Virus record (IMG/VR): IMGVR_UViG_3300025952_000002
Coordinates: 1 to 26,921 of that record
Length of the DNA: 26,921 bases
Source of the DNA: a virus
Strand: one strand, 5' to 3'
In this document: in pieces, positions 13,841 to 23,000 of the stretch
Numbering within the stretch: the stretch's first letter is position 1
Layout: every line of letters starts with the position of its first letter
Program-made: the position numbers and the translations under genes
The notes under the pieces: model-generated
Databases searched by the model: none
What the model was told of the DNA's origin: nothing
The model's input: only the letters and a program-made list of their open reading frames with translations

Positions 13841-14983
13841 ATGGCTACACCGGGTAAAGTGGGGCGCGTTTTAACTCAATCTAGCGCCACTCCAGTGGCA
13901 TTTACTGACGAAGCAGCAACGGCAAATGCAGCATATACACGATACACAATTATTGATTCAGATAAACGTTATTGGGATAAAAATACAGCGCCTACGGTTA
14001 AGAAAAACGGGGCAACCGTAACTTCGGGATATTCGGTGGAATACCCAGGCGGCGTGATTGTATTTGATAGCGCTTTATTGGCTTCTGATATTGTAACCAT
14101 ATCTGGTAAATATGTTGTGGTTGAACAATTAGCTGGTTTTTTTAATTGGTCTTTAACGGTCAACAATAAGACAATTGATGCAACTTGCTATGAAAGCGGC
14201 GAATGGGACGAGTTTGTTATGGGTACTAAAAATTTTTCAGTCACGGCGGAGAAATTTTTTGCCAATAGCGAGGACTTTTCGCAGCGGATCGGTGAGGAAA
14301 TGATCGTTGTTTTATATGCTGACTTCGGAACGGTCAAAACCAGATTCGAAGGTTATGCAACGGTGTCTGGAGACGACGTAAGCAGCGCGGTTGGCGAAAT
14401 AGTCAAAGACAAATTAAGTTTTCAAGGGACGCAAGGCGTTTATTTCAGAACCGGCAACGAAACACCTATACTGATCGCTTATGACTCGTTTGACCGAGCG
14501 GATAACGCAGCAAGTTTAGGAAACGCCGATACCGGAGAAACATGGGTAACACTTTCGGGAACCCCACGGATTATAAGCAACCAAGCAAGCGCCACAACTG
14601 GGATTTATCGCGGCTATATTGAGTCTGAAATTACCGATTGTGTCTTATCAGCAAAAATTGTTGATGTTGGTACAGAAGGGGCAGCCTTGATGTTTAGGCT
14701 CGTTGATGTCAACAACAGATATTATGTTGGCGTATATCCGACGTCTTTGGTTTTAGGCAAATTTGTTGCCGGAACACAGACCGTCATAAACACTGTTGCA
14801 CTGGCATTTGTTGACAATGAAATATTGTCAATAACTGTCGACGGAACGGCAATAAAAGTTTATGTAAACGGTACAAAACAAATTGATACAACCGATAGTG
14901 ACTTAACAGTTGGTACTAAATGCGGTATTGGCATAGGCGCTAACGATGATTATCTAGATAATTTTAAGATTGAGACAATTTGA
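13841..14983 (+). CDS. Second tail tube-like protein with lectin-like C-terminal domain
   Basis: A 380-residue protein with three parts. Residues 1-100 are a beta-rich N-terminal domain (RYTIIDSDKRYWDKNTAPTV, EYPGGVIVFDSALL). Residues about 104-200 repeat the core of the preceding tube protein: NNKTIDATCYESGEWDEF against SGKTIDTTNFDSDEWEEY, and DDVSSAVGE against FDVSSAVGD. Residues 214-380 are a jelly-roll-like segment starting YDSFDRADNAASLGNADTGE and ending TVDGTAIKVYVNGTKQIDT, resembling LamG/concanavalin-like sugar-binding modules. It probably decorates the tail tube outside or forms a specialised ring; duplication of the tube gene is inferred. A perfect AGGAGGTGAT precedes the ATG, and a strong terminator follows. 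Confidence 0.72.
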   Translation: MATPGKVGRVLTQSSATPVAFTDEAATANAAYTRYTIIDSDKRYWDKNTAPTVKKNGATVTSGYSVEYPGGVIVFDSALLASDIVTISGKYVVVEQLAGFFNWSLTVNNKTIDATCYESGEWDEFVMGTKNFSVTAEKFFANSEDFSQRIGEEMIVVLYADFGTVKTRFEGYATVSGDDVSSAVGEIVKDKLSFQGTQGVYFRTGNETPILIAYDSFDRADNAASLGNADTGETWVTLSGTPRIISNQASATTGIYRGYIESEITDCVLSAKIVDVGTEGAALMFRLVDVNNRYYVGVYPTSLVLGKFVAGTQTVINTVALAFVDNEILSITVDGTAIKVYVNGTKQIDTTDSDLTVGTKCGIGIGANDDYLDNFKIETI

Positions 14984-14987
14984 TTTT

Positions 14988-15014
14988 AGGGCGGCGTAAA
15001 TGCCGCCTTTTTAT
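14988..15014 (+). terminator. Intrinsic terminator after the tail tube genes
   Basis: GGCGGC (14990-14995) pairs with GCCGCC (15002-15007) over a six-base loop, extended by G-T and A-T pairs, and followed by TTTTTATTTT. It lies between the second tube gene and the tail chaperone gene. It probably lets the abundant tube proteins be made at higher levels than the chaperone and tape measure. Confidence 0.78.
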
Positions 15015-15031
15015 TTTAAGGAGGGGTAATT

Positions 15032-15400
15032 ATGTTAAATGCAGTTGATTTTAATTATTTTGGAAAACCACGTCATTTAAAATTTGACATTAATGCTATG
15101 AGCGATTTTGAACGGGAAATGAAACTTAGCGTTATGGTAGCTATGGGCGCAGAACGTTTTGGGCTTGATGCCACAAGGGTACTGCTATGGGCTGGATTGA
15201 AACACGAAGATCAATCTTTAACCCCATATAAAATAGGGAATTGGATTCAAAAATATATTGTTGACAACGAAACCGGTTTGGTTGAAGCTTTAACCTTGTT
15301 TCAAGAACCGATTTTAGAAGCCATGCATCTAAGCAAAATATTCGGCGAAATTAAAACCGATGATGAAGAATTGGGAAACGTGGGAGCGGAGGAAGTGTAA
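15032..15400 (+). CDS. Tail assembly chaperone, gpG-like
   Basis: A 122-residue protein of the kind that coats the tape measure before tube polymerisation. The sequence (FGKPRHLKFDINAMSDFEREMKLSVMVAM, then GLDATRVLLWAGLKHEDQSLTPYKIGNWIQKYI) is close to the GTA gp10/tail chaperone type. It ends in an acidic tail (TDDEELGNVGAEEV) and stops at TAA 15398-15400, which lies in the loop of the frameshift hairpin. A GGAGGGG site precedes ATG 15032. A heptamer GGGAAAC seven codons before the stop allows a portion of ribosomes to enter the -1 frame, giving a longer G-T protein. Confidence 0.82.
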   Translation: MLNAVDFNYFGKPRHLKFDINAMSDFEREMKLSVMVAMGAERFGLDATRVLLWAGLKHEDQSLTPYKIGNWIQKYIVDNETGLVEALTLFQEPILEAMHLSKIFGEIKTDDEELGNVGAEEV

Positions 15401-15415
15401 AGCTTTACCTCCGCT
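15373..15415 (+). promoter_or_regulatory. Programmed -1 ribosomal frameshift site (GGGAAAC plus hairpin)
   Basis: G GGA AAC (15373-15379) is in the correct phase of the gpG frame (TTG GGA AAC) for simultaneous -1 slippage. Five bases later AGCGGAGG (15385-15392) pairs perfectly with CCTCCGCT (15408-15415), with further AAG/CTT pairing inside, forming the stimulatory hairpin around the gpG stop codon. The -1 frame is open from 15367 to 15735. Lambda uses GGGAAAG for the same purpose in its G-GT genes. Confidence 0.9.
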
Positions 15416-15735
15416 TTTGCGATTGGATCAAGGATGAAGAACCTTTTGCGTATGGAGCTTTAGGACTTATGCCATATGAATTTGGCAGTCTGACATTCGG
15501 CGAATACAAAGCGAAAAAAAAGGGATTTTTCGAAAATCAAAACAATTTTCTCAAACAGCAATCATGGTTGATCGGGATGATGGCGGCAAAAGCGATAGGT
15601 GCGAGCAAAAAATACCCTTATCCCCCGCTTGATAAATTTATAAGCAACGAAGAAATCAAGCAAGAAGAAACAGACGAAGAGTTGTTTGAATTGGCGCAAG
15701 AAAAAGGAATTGAAATCCCGGAAGGGGTGATTTAA
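15379..15735 (+). CDS. T part of the G-T tail chaperone (made by -1 frameshift)
   Basis: Reading after the slip gives RGSGGSVKLYLRFCDWIKDE then EPFAYGALGLMPYEFGSLTFGEY, a continuous 118-residue extension, so G-T is about 234 residues (15032-15379 joined to 15379-15735). The FCDWIKDEEPFAYG and LMPYEFGSLTFGEYKAKKKGF blocks belong to the T domain that binds tape measure and tube proteins. An in-frame ATG exists at 15469 but has no ribosome-binding site and would lose the first 30 residues of the domain, so separate translation is unlikely. The tape measure gene follows 1 base after the stop. Confidence 0.85.
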   Translation, partial: RGSGGSVKLYLRFCDWIKDEEPFAYGALGLMPYEFGSLTFGEYKAKKKGFFENQNNFLKQQSWLIGMMAAKAIGASKKYPYPPLDKFISNEEIKQEETDEELFELAQEKGIEIPEGVI

Positions 15736-15736
15736 T

Positions 15737-18622
15737 ATGGCGGGATCAGGATCTGCTGGGAGTCTGTGGGTCAAACTAGGGGTTAACTCGAAATCGTTTG
15801 ATACGGGTTTAAAAGAGGCTGAAAACAAACTTAAAAAAATGGGTGATACCTTTGCCAACATTGGTCAAAGGTTAACTATTGGTTTGTCTTTGCCATTGGC
15901 ACTGATATCTGGCGCAGCAATTAAATTAGGTATGGATGCGGTGGAATCCGAGAATTTATTCAGCGTGTCGATGGGTAAAATGGCCGATTCAGCGCGAAAA
16001 TGGTCAGAAGATTTACGGAAAAATTTAGGTTTAAATTCTTATGAAGTCCGGCAAAATGTCGGTACATTTAACGTCATGTTGACATCGATGGGGTTGACCG
16101 AAAAGGCCGCTTTTGATATGTCCAAAGGATTGACCCAATTGGCTTATGATATGGCAAGTTTTTACAATCTAAAACCGGAAGAAGCATTTCAAAAATTACA
16201 ATCCGGGATCAGCGGGGAAAGCGAACCATTAAAGCGGTTGGGGATTATTGTTAATGAAACTACCGTTAAAAATTGGGCTTTAAACAATGGACTAATTAAG
16301 CAGGGCGAACAATTAAGCGAAACCGGAAAAGTAGCGGCGCGATATGGAACTATTATGGAAGCTACTAGCAAAGCGCAGGGCGATATGGCGCGAACGCTTG
16401 ACAGTCCTGCAAATAAAATGAGAATCCTGCAATCCCGGATTCAACAAATGGCCATTGATTTGGGGACGGCTTTACTTCCGGCTTTTCAGTCTTTAATGAC
16501 AGCGTTTCAGCCATTAATTCAAATGGTATCAAATGTTGCGGCGTGGTTTAATAAATTAAGCCCGGAAACCCAAATATTAGCTGGTTATTTAATTGCTATT
16601 ACTATAGCTGTTGGCCCGTTGATTCAGACCTTAGGAGTCTTATACAAGACCGGAGCCGGACTGGTTGGACTTTTCCGCATTATAACAACTTCCGGAATCG
16701 TTAAGGCGGTGCAATCACTGGGAACTGCTTTTATAACCATGGCAACTGGTGAAGCGACGGCAACAACGGCAACAGTAAGTTTGGCAGCGGCGTTTGCGCC
16801 TTTTCTAGTCGGCGGAGCAATTATCGTCGGGTTAATGGCAATTATAGGTTGTTTTCAGACACTGCAAAAATATCATAATTTGGCTAATGCCGATATTACA
16901 AAAATGACCGATATTGCTAAATTACAAGAAGAAGAAAAATATTGGAATCAAGAATTAAAAAAACGCAAGGAAGCATTGACAAAATATTCTCAAGGGCCGA
17001 ATACCGGCGATAAAGAAACCGACAGATTGCTTAGAGAACATAACAAATTGCTTGGTAGCGGTAAACTAAGCAATCCGCAAAATGAAGATGTGACAAAAAA
17101 ACAATTGGAAGCAGCCGTAAAAGAAGCAGAAAATAAAACGAAACAAATTAAGCGGCAGCAAGAAAAAATCAATTCAACCAAAACGCCAAAGGTTGTAGCC
17201 CCGGAAATTGTAATACCAGAAATTTCTAACGTTACAGTTCCAGTTGTTAAAACCGAAAAACCAAGGACTCCCGCTGATATCATCAAGGAATACGGTGAAG
17301 CTTTAACCGAAATTAAAAACAAAGAATCGGCAATGACTTCCTTGTTCGATGAACCGGCAGCTAAGGCAGACTTGTTGCTTTCCAAAATTCAGGAACTTTC
17401 GGCTATTGATCCGAGCAACAAAGCTTTAAAGGGCTGGATTACCGACTACAAAACCATCACCGGCGATATTGAAACGGCCAAAAAGCTTGAAGAAGAACGA
17501 CAGGAAAACGAGAAAAAGGCCAAAGAGCAACTTGAAAAGCAGATTGAACAGCGCAAAGAAATCCTTGAATTAATGGATGAAACAACGCAAGCAGCTTCAT
17601 TGATTGGGCAACCAGAATGGAAAAAGCAAGAAGCGGAAAGCAACAAAGAGTATAAAAAGCAGCTTGACGAATATCAATCCGCGCTTGATTCGAAAGCCAT
17701 TTCGCAAGCAGAATATGACGCAGCAAAAATAAGCCTTGATAAAGTTCATAATGCCGAACATACACAAATTATTAATGACGGGTTTAAGACCGAAGTTGGC
17801 AAGGCCACTGAAGCGATTAATGAGCAAATGCAGCTTGATAAAGGTTTAACTCGTGAACAAAAAAAGCAGATTGAAGAACGACTTAAAAATAAATTGGCGG
17901 TAATGCAAGAAAATAATCAGGAAGGCACCCCCGAATATGAAGCAACTTCAAATGCCTATATAAATATTGCCTCTGAAAATTTAGCGAGCAGTGATGATTT
18001 TTCAACTCGTTGGAATGCCGGTCTTGCTGAAGCTAAAAAAAGCTTTTCAACATGGGGCGACGGGATACAAGGCATTGCTTCCACGATTGCAAACGGTATG
18101 TCTTCACTTTTTGAGACAAGCTTTTTTGATATTTGGAGCGGTAACCTTGACGATTTAGAAAGCGCTTTCGAAAGCTTTGTAAATTCGATTACTCAGTCAA
18201 TTGCTAAAATGATGGCTAATTTAGCTTCAAGTCAATTGACCAATTGGATTAGTAGTCTGACAAGTTCGTCTGGCGGTAATGAATGGGTTTCTCGTACTGG
18301 TGCGCGTGCTTCCGGTGGTTCTGTTTATTCGGATAACCCCTACATTGTTGGTGAGGCTGGCCCCGAATTATTCGTCCCTTCATCTTCGGGATCTATTATT
18401 ACTAATTCCCAATTAGCCGCCATGAATCAAGGCGCTGGCAGCTCGGGCAGCGGGGATGTATCGGTAAGTCTTATCAATAATTCCGGTGTTCAAACAACCG
18501 CCAAAGTTACATCAAAGAAAACCGATTCAATGGGTAATCAAGCAATTACCCTAGTGATGGAAGCGGTTACGAAGAACACCGGAGGAAGTAGAGACTTCTT
18601 TAAGGCATTAGGCAAAGCGTGA
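15737..18622 (+). CDS. Tape measure protein
   Basis: A 961-residue protein setting tail length and probably entering the host membrane during ejection. It has the tape-measure opening SLWVKLGVNSKSFDTGLKEAENKLKKMG, the conserved core FQKLQSGISGESEPLKRLGI (151-170), and membrane-prone segments at about 48-62, 281-302 and 350-371. A long charged helical region follows, from about 385 to 760 (many EELKK, EEERQENEKKAKEQLEK repeats). The C-terminus has ARASGGSVYSDNPYIVGEAGPELFVPSSSG, a frequent tape-measure ending. No lytic domain is evident. GGGGTGAT precedes ATG 15737, right after the G-T stop. Confidence 0.92.
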   Translation: MAGSGSAGSLWVKLGVNSKSFDTGLKEAENKLKKMGDTFANIGQRLTIGLSLPLALISGAAIKLGMDAVESENLFSVSMGKMADSARKWSEDLRKNLGLNSYEVRQNVGTFNVMLTSMGLTEKAAFDMSKGLTQLAYDMASFYNLKPEEAFQKLQSGISGESEPLKRLGIIVNETTVKNWALNNGLIKQGEQLSETGKVAARYGTIMEATSKAQGDMARTLDSPANKMRILQSRIQQMAIDLGTALLPAFQSLMTAFQPLIQMVSNVAAWFNKLSPETQILAGYLIAITIAVGPLIQTLGVLYKTGAGLVGLFRIITTSGIVKAVQSLGTAFITMATGEATATTATVSLAAAFAPFLVGGAIIVGLMAIIGCFQTLQKYHNLANADITKMTDIAKLQEEEKYWNQELKKRKEALTKYSQGPNTGDKETDRLLREHNKLLGSGKLSNPQNEDVTKKQLEAAVKEAENKTKQIKRQQEKINSTKTPKVVAPEIVIPEISNVTVPVVKTEKPRTPADIIKEYGEALTEIKNKESAMTSLFDEPAAKADLLLSKIQELSAIDPSNKALKGWITDYKTITGDIETAKKLEEERQENEKKAKEQLEKQIEQRKEILELMDETTQAASLIGQPEWKKQEAESNKEYKKQLDEYQSALDSKAISQAEYDAAKISLDKVHNAEHTQIINDGFKTEVGKATEAINEQMQLDKGLTREQKKQIEERLKNKLAVMQENNQEGTPEYEATSNAYINIASENLASSDDFSTRWNAGLAEAKKSFSTWGDGIQGIASTIANGMSSLFETSFFDIWSGNLDDLESAFESFVNSITQSIAKMMANLASSQLTNWISSLTSSSGGNEWVSRTGARASGGSVYSDNPYIVGEAGPELFVPSSSGSIITNSQLAAMNQGAGSSGSGDVSVSLINNSGVQTTAKVTSKKTDSMGNQAITLVMEAVTKNTGGSRDFFKALGKA

Positions 18623-18631
18623 GGTGATTAA

Positions 18632-18994
18632 ATGGCTAATCCAAATTTTCCAACTCTATCAAAAAAACCGGCCTCAATAATTCCTATTCCAGAAGATGCC
18701 GGTTTAGCAACTGATATGTCAGACGGATATGCAGTAAGCAGGGCACGGTTCACAAGATCGCGTCTTACTTTTTCCGTAACTTATACTGCATTATCATATT
18801 CCGATCTTGAAAAAATTATTGACTTTTATCGAGAGACAATTTATGGGACTGCGCTTGCATTTAATTGGACAAATGAAGATCCAAATTCCAAATATTATAA
18901 TACCATTTTTACGGTACGGATGACTGAATTGGGGGAACCGTCGTTCACTCAGCCACATTGGTGGAGTATTAGTTTTAAGGTGGTGCAAGTCTAA
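18632..18994 (+). CDS. Minor tail protein, lambda gpM-like
   Basis: A 120-residue protein that begins the tail tip block. The sequence (SDGYAVSRARFTRSRLTFSVTYTALSYSDLEKIIDFYRET, then LAFNWTNEDPNSKYYNTIFTVRMTE and PHWWSISFKVVQV) matches the gpM-like/distal tail ring type, in which the protein joins the tube to the tip. It follows the tape measure by 9 bases with a GAGGTGAT site, and its stop overlaps the next start (TAATG). Order M, L, K, J is as in lambda. Confidence 0.72.
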   Translation: MANPNFPTLSKKPASIIPIPEDAGLATDMSDGYAVSRARFTRSRLTFSVTYTALSYSDLEKIIDFYRETIYGTALAFNWTNEDPNSKYYNTIFTVRMTELGEPSFTQPHWWSISFKVVQV

Positions 18995-19608
18995 TGCCAA
19001 ACGAATTAACGACATTACAAAAGCTTGAAAAAAACCGTTTATACTCCGGTGGAGCGTGGATTGTTTTACTTAATATCAATATTAACGATACCTATTATGT
19101 CAAGGTTTGCAACAACAACGAAGATATAACTTTTGGTGGAAATCTATATTATGCATTTCCTTTTTCGATGGAGGTCATTACGCTCGAAGATTCAAAAGGT
19201 GAGATTAATGATATCACATTAAAAGTCTCCAATTTGACCGGGATCATCATGAACTATATTGAGAAAACGGATGGAGCGATCAACTCAACCATTACCATTA
19301 GCGTAGTTAGCTCGAAACATTTGGAAGAAGCGGCGGTGTTTGAAGAAATGATGAAAATAGCATCAATCAGTTATGATGATTCTTGGATTGAATTAAAGCT
19401 ATCTGCCGATTATATCACCTCATTTAGGATTCCGATACGGACTTATAAGCGAGATTTTTGTGATTATCAGTTCAAGAGCGTTGAATGCGGTTATAGCGGA
19501 ACGGAAACCGAATGTAACCGAAGCCTGACACGATGCCGAGCATTAGGTAATAATATTCGTTACGGCGGCGAACCTACTGTTGGAGGCGCTTTCTATGTCA
19601 GCGATTGA
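18994..19608 (+). CDS. Tail tip protein, gpL-like with Fe-S cysteines
   Basis: A 204-residue protein of the lambda gpL/phage BR0599 type. The C-terminal part contains Cys156, Cys165, Cys174 and Cys181 (FCDYQF, VECGY, TECNRS, TRCRALGN), then NNIRYGGEP. Lambda gpL has four cysteines in a like arrangement that hold a [4Fe-4S] cluster, so a cluster is expected here; that is inference from the family. The N-terminal part is beta-rich, forming the ring below gpM. Start ATG 18994 overlaps the previous stop, and the end overlaps the NlpC/P60 gene by 14 bases. Confidence 0.85.
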   Translation: MPNELTTLQKLEKNRLYSGGAWIVLLNININDTYYVKVCNNNEDITFGGNLYYAFPFSMEVITLEDSKGEINDITLKVSNLTGIIMNYIEKTDGAINSTITISVVSSKHLEEAAVFEEMMKIASISYDDSWIELKLSADYITSFRIPIRTYKRDFCDYQFKSVECGYSGTETECNRSLTRCRALGNNIRYGGEPTVGGAFYVSD

Positions 19609-20017
19609 TGATTTAATCGGTGCACCGTTTGTTGATGGCGGGACGGGGCCGGGATATGATTGTTGGCATTTGGCAATGGAGGTTTGGCAGCGAATGACCG
19701 GACAAGAATTGCCTGATTATCAAATTCCCTGTCATAATTCAAACGAAATTAGTTCAATGATTAAGACCGAAACGATAACAAAATATCAAAAAGTTTCGAA
19801 ACCACCAGTTCCTGCTTTGGTGGTTTTTAAATTTAATGAGCCGGTTTACTCAAACCATATTGGAGTTTATTTGGGTGGATGTTGGTTTATTCACGCGCGA
19901 GAGAAGACCGGAGTAGTAAAAGAACGGTTAGACAGCTCATATTGGCAGCGTGCGGTGCAGGGATTCTACATACCGAGGTGGCAAAATGAAATTAGTAATA
20001 AACAAGAATCCATTTGA
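19595..20017 (+). CDS. NlpC/P60 peptidase-like tail protein, gpK-like
   Basis: A 140-residue tail tip protein with an NlpC/P60 cysteine peptidase fold. Cys23 in GPGYDCWHLAMEV is the nucleophile; His88 in YSNHIGVYLGG and His100 in WFIHAREKTG complete the usual set. It may cut peptidoglycan locally when the tail docks, or act during tail assembly. ATG 19595 has TTGGAGG 8 bases upstream; the longer frame from TTG 19580 starts in front of the ribosome-binding site and is rejected. The end overlaps the start of the gpJ-like gene by 32 bases. Lambda gpK also has an N-terminal JAB domain, which is absent here. Confidence 0.88.
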   Translation: MSAIDDLIGAPFVDGGTGPGYDCWHLAMEVWQRMTGQELPDYQIPCHNSNEISSMIKTETITKYQKVSKPPVPALVVFKFNEPVYSNHIGVYLGGCWFIHAREKTGVVKERLDSSYWQRAVQGFYIPRWQNEISNKQESI

Positions 20018-23000
20018 TAATAGTTCGAGAGAAATCAAAGATATTACACCGGATAAACCTATATTTGATTTGATTAAACCTTATATCCCAGATTGCAAAT
20101 ATGACATAATCCTTGACGACAGGATCATTCCGTTTGAGGAATCGAAGTCAATTATTCCAGCGGACGGCCAAACTTTGGCGATCCGGGCGGTCATAAGGGG
20201 CGGCGGTGATTCTGGCAAAAACGCGGGGCAGGTAATAGCGACTTTGGCATTGGCGATAGCTACGCAGGGGGTCGGGGCATATTATGCGAGTGCGGTGGGT
20301 GTATGGGGTGCAGCTTCTTGGGCGGCGGCTTTAGCCGTTACGGCGGTTGGCGGTTATCTTATAAATTTATGGTTTGGTTCTAATGACGATGATTCAGATA
20401 CCTCATATGAGTGGGGCAATGTTGATGCCAATGACCGCGAGGGTGGAGCAATCCAAATGACCTATGGCACAATTAAAGTCGGTGCCAACGGTCAAGCCCA
20501 GATAATTAGCGAATATGTGACTTACGACGGGAGCAATCAATATTTAAATATTCTTTTATGCGGCGGGGAGGGGCCATGTGATTATACCGGAGATGGCGAG
20601 GATGCTAATTGTACCGGGATATCAAACATTAAAATTAACGACAACGATATAGCTAATTATGATGACGTGACGGTTTACAAACGGGCAGGGCTGAATAATC
20701 AGACTAAGATCCCTAATTTTGACGACTCATATGATACTAAGAGCTTGTCATATATTCTGGATTATGATTCAGTTTGGAAAACCGATACGTTAAACGGAAC
20801 GGGTCAGGGGTTAGAAGCGGTTTTTAGTTTTCCATCCGGACTATACCATACCAAAAAAAACGGTAACCGAGAAGATACTTCTGTGACTATCCAGTTGCAA
20901 TATAAACTTGTGGCTTCTAGCGATTGGATCGGCTGGGGGAACGCATTAAGAACGGATGCAGTTACACGGCAAGACACTTATAAAATTAATATAAGTGGCG
21001 ATTACTCAGAAATATATCCTGCCGGAGCGGACGTTACTATGATTGCCGCATCGGGAAATGTCATAACCACCGTTAGCTCAAGCAATTATTATGAAAGTAC
21101 TGACGACACCGGAAGCATAATATCATCGTATACAATCATTGTTGTGCCTGTTTCAGTTCCGAGCGATATAACATCTTTACGGAGATATGAAGATTATTAC
21201 AAGATAACCAAAGAAACAACAGATCCGGTCTATGTCGTTAAACGGATGGATAATGTAACCGAAGGGCAATATGACATTAGGGCGAGATGTATTTATAAAA
21301 GTGGGACGTCTAGTGGTTATTGCAATACTATTTACTGGCTTTCAATTGCCGGAATTACCTATGATGATTTTACAAGGCCAAACAAAGTATTGCTTGCCCT
21401 TCAAGCCTTAGCTACCGATCAATTGTCAGGGACTATTAATGTAACTTGGAATCAAACCAGAAGCTATGTTTATGTTTGGGTTCCTACAAGTGAGGTCGAT
21501 CCTTGGGGAGATGGTTCATATGTCCAAAAACCAGCCAATAACCCGGCTTGGGCGGCGTATGATATCCTTCACGGGTGTTACAAATTTTATAATATTAATA
21601 CTGAGGCTTATGAATATGTGATTAAGCGAATAGCGGCCAATAAATTTCTTTACGCTGATTTTAAAAGCTGGGCTGATTTTTGCGATGAATATGAGATCAC
21701 CTGCGCTTATTTTGTCAATGACACTCAAAAACTTTGGGATGCCTTAAGCCCATTGGAGACTATTGGGCGGGGGAAGGTTTGCCAGTTTGGAACAAAGATC
21801 GGGGTAATGATTAATCAGCCGGGGGATGTTGTTCAAAAGTTCAATTACTCTAACATTATTTCAGAATCATTTCAAGGTGAATTTGTCGGGCAGAGTGAGC
21901 GGGCAAACGCTTTAGAGGTATCTTTTCTTTACGCCGATCGGGATTATAAACGTTTCTATTTTCCAGCATATGGCGATGATTACAATGAAGCGGAAACGGT
22001 CAACCCAACTTCGATATTTTTACAGGCTTGCAGCAGTTTTGGTGTGGCTTGGCGACACGCCCAATATCAATTACGGCTAAACATATACCTTTATCGTTCC
22101 GCAAAATGGCAATGTGACGTTGATTCTATCAGCTGCCGGTTGGGTGACGTCGTGGCAGTGTCAACTCCAAAATGGGGCGTGGGTGGCCGAATAGTTGACG
22201 TTGGTGACAATTGGATCGAAGTCGAAAAGACCATCGACGCATTTGGCGAAGTGATTAATGGAGTTGAACGGACTCCGCTAGTGACCTATATCGTCAAGAT
22301 TACACTTTCCGATGACACGATTATTACCAAAACCGTCAGCCAAACTATAAGCTGTGCTATATTCGGGCGAGGTGGATATACCTTGGGAGCCGAAAACGGC
22401 CCAATAACCGGGACAAGAATCTATTTTACCGAAGCGTTTACCAATGATCGGGCAACGGCAACCTATGTGAATCCAACTACTTTTACGGTTTTGGGCGACT
22501 TGACCGTGAGCATTCCGGTTGGTAAAACCGACTTGATCCTTTACGCCGGTTATGGTGACATTTATCAAGTGACCGTTTCGGCGTCAACTTACGACGGCAC
22601 AAAAACAACTGTAGTTTGTGATAACGTACCGTCAGATATTACGGAAGCACGGTGGGAATTTACCAAACCGGAACAGTACAATCTTTATAGCTTCGGGACT
22701 GACGGGGCAGATTGCAAGCTATTCCGATTGACAAGGATTGAACGACACGATGATGTAACCGCTACTCTTTCGGGGCTGGAATACATTGCAGAAGTTTATG
22801 AAGATGATACCACAGTTCCAACGGTTGAGAGCGGAGCAGATACAGGGACGGTGACGGCAACAGTTTCAGAGCATACCGATCAAGGTGGGGATTTATATCT
22901 CGATATCGGATGGTTACCGTCGCGAAAGATTTATTATGGCGCATTGATTTTTATCAACGGAACGCAGGTTGCTAAAGTTGATATGTCGGTTAATGCCTAT

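Noticed and set aside
15469-15735. Separate 88-residue gene starting at ATG 15469
   Set aside because: No ribosome-binding site, and recognisable T-domain sequence extends upstream in the same frame to the slippery site. It is made by frameshift.
19950-19985. Earlier start for the gpJ-like gene
   Set aside because: Lies before the GAGGTGG site and inside the end of the NlpC/P60 gene; ATG 19986 gives the usual MKLVINKNP type start.
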